A stretch of DNA of 6,524 bases from Lentimicrobiaceae bacterium (lineage in GTDB: Bacteria > Bacteroidota > Bacteroidia > Bacteroidales > WCHB1-69). The number at the start of each line of letters is the position of its first letter. Position 1 is the first letter of the stretch. Positions 6,381 through 6,524 of this stretch are shown in pieces. The notes beneath the pieces were generated by a model. The model saw nothing but the letters and a program-made list of their open reading frames with translations, ran no database searches and was not told where the DNA came from. Location: NCBI GenBank assembly GCA_009787485.1, contig WQWP01000124.1, forward strand, positions 1 through 6,524, written 5' to 3'. The position numbers and the translations under genes were made by a program.

Positions 6381-6524
6381 AATTTTCATTTGGCAAATAT
6401 ATTCTTTCAAACGAAACTCATCTTCCGGTTTGGCTTGCAGCATGGCTTTCAAAAAGGCCGTATCATTATCCATACTAAAGTTGGCGCTTGCTGCAAAACG
6501 GGCAAATCTTATTTTCCCGTTTTC
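6363..6524 (-). CDS. C-terminal 53 residues of an unrecognised protein, 5' end outside window
   Basis: From the right edge a minus-strand frame stays open for 53 codons and ends with TAA at 6363-6365, only 4 bp before the start of the A-B-B lipoprotein gene. The fragment is charged and probably helical in its second half (AFLKAMLQA, then KPEDEFRLKEYI), ending in MNQKI. Codon use resembles that of the neighbours: GC is moderate near the edge, then AT-rich. I do not recognise a family, and there is no T9SS sorting motif at this C-terminus. It is called coding because the frame is open to the edge, the composition is protein-like and the strand and spacing fit the cluster. The last five codons replicate the first codons of the next gene (see the tandem repeat entry), so the true end of this protein may have been altered by that duplication. 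Confidence 0.6.
   Translation of the reverse strand, partial: ENGKIRFARFAASANFSMDNDTAFLKAMLQAKPEDEFRLKEYICQMKIMNQKI

Overview
The window is AT-rich and looks like a piece of a Bacteroidota genome, most likely Bacteroidales. The evidence is a type IX secretion (T9SS) C-terminal sorting domain on one protein, a subtilisin-like protease fused to a parallel beta-helix in the style of T9SS cargo, lipoproteins with a short 'ASSC' lipobox, and AT-rich leaders without clear Shine-Dalgarno sites. Every gene I can support lies on the minus strand. I see no RNA gene, CRISPR array, insertion sequence or terminator.

Layout in the direction of transcription (high to low coordinates): (1) the 3' end of an unrecognised gene (6524 to 6363); (2) a 344-aa lipoprotein with architecture A-B-B (6358 to 5324); (3) a 286-aa lipoprotein with architecture A-A (5273 to 4413); (4) a 485-aa secreted protein with seven delta-60-type repeats and a T9SS sorting tail (4392 to 2935); (5) a large subtilisin-like (S8) protease that starts at 2905 and runs off the left edge with no stop after 968 codons. 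The gaps between genes are 4, 50, 20 and 29 bp, so this could be one transcription unit, although no promoter was identified.

All four genes whose start is visible encode exported proteins: two membrane-anchored lipoproteins and two signal-peptide proteins. The A domain of the lipoproteins resembles, by eye, the C-terminal domain of PrcB, the lipoprotein that stabilises the Treponema denticola subtilisin-like protease dentilisin. Two such lipoproteins upstream of a subtilisin-like protease suggest a surface protease with dedicated lipoprotein partners. That functional link is inference.

The region carries many marks of recent duplication and shuffling: a block shared by the two lipoproteins at 91% DNA identity over 121 bp, a perfect 12-bp in-frame tandem duplication just after a lipidation cysteine, a 22-bp imperfect tandem duplication across a gene junction, and GC-rich patches inside the otherwise AT-rich protease gene.
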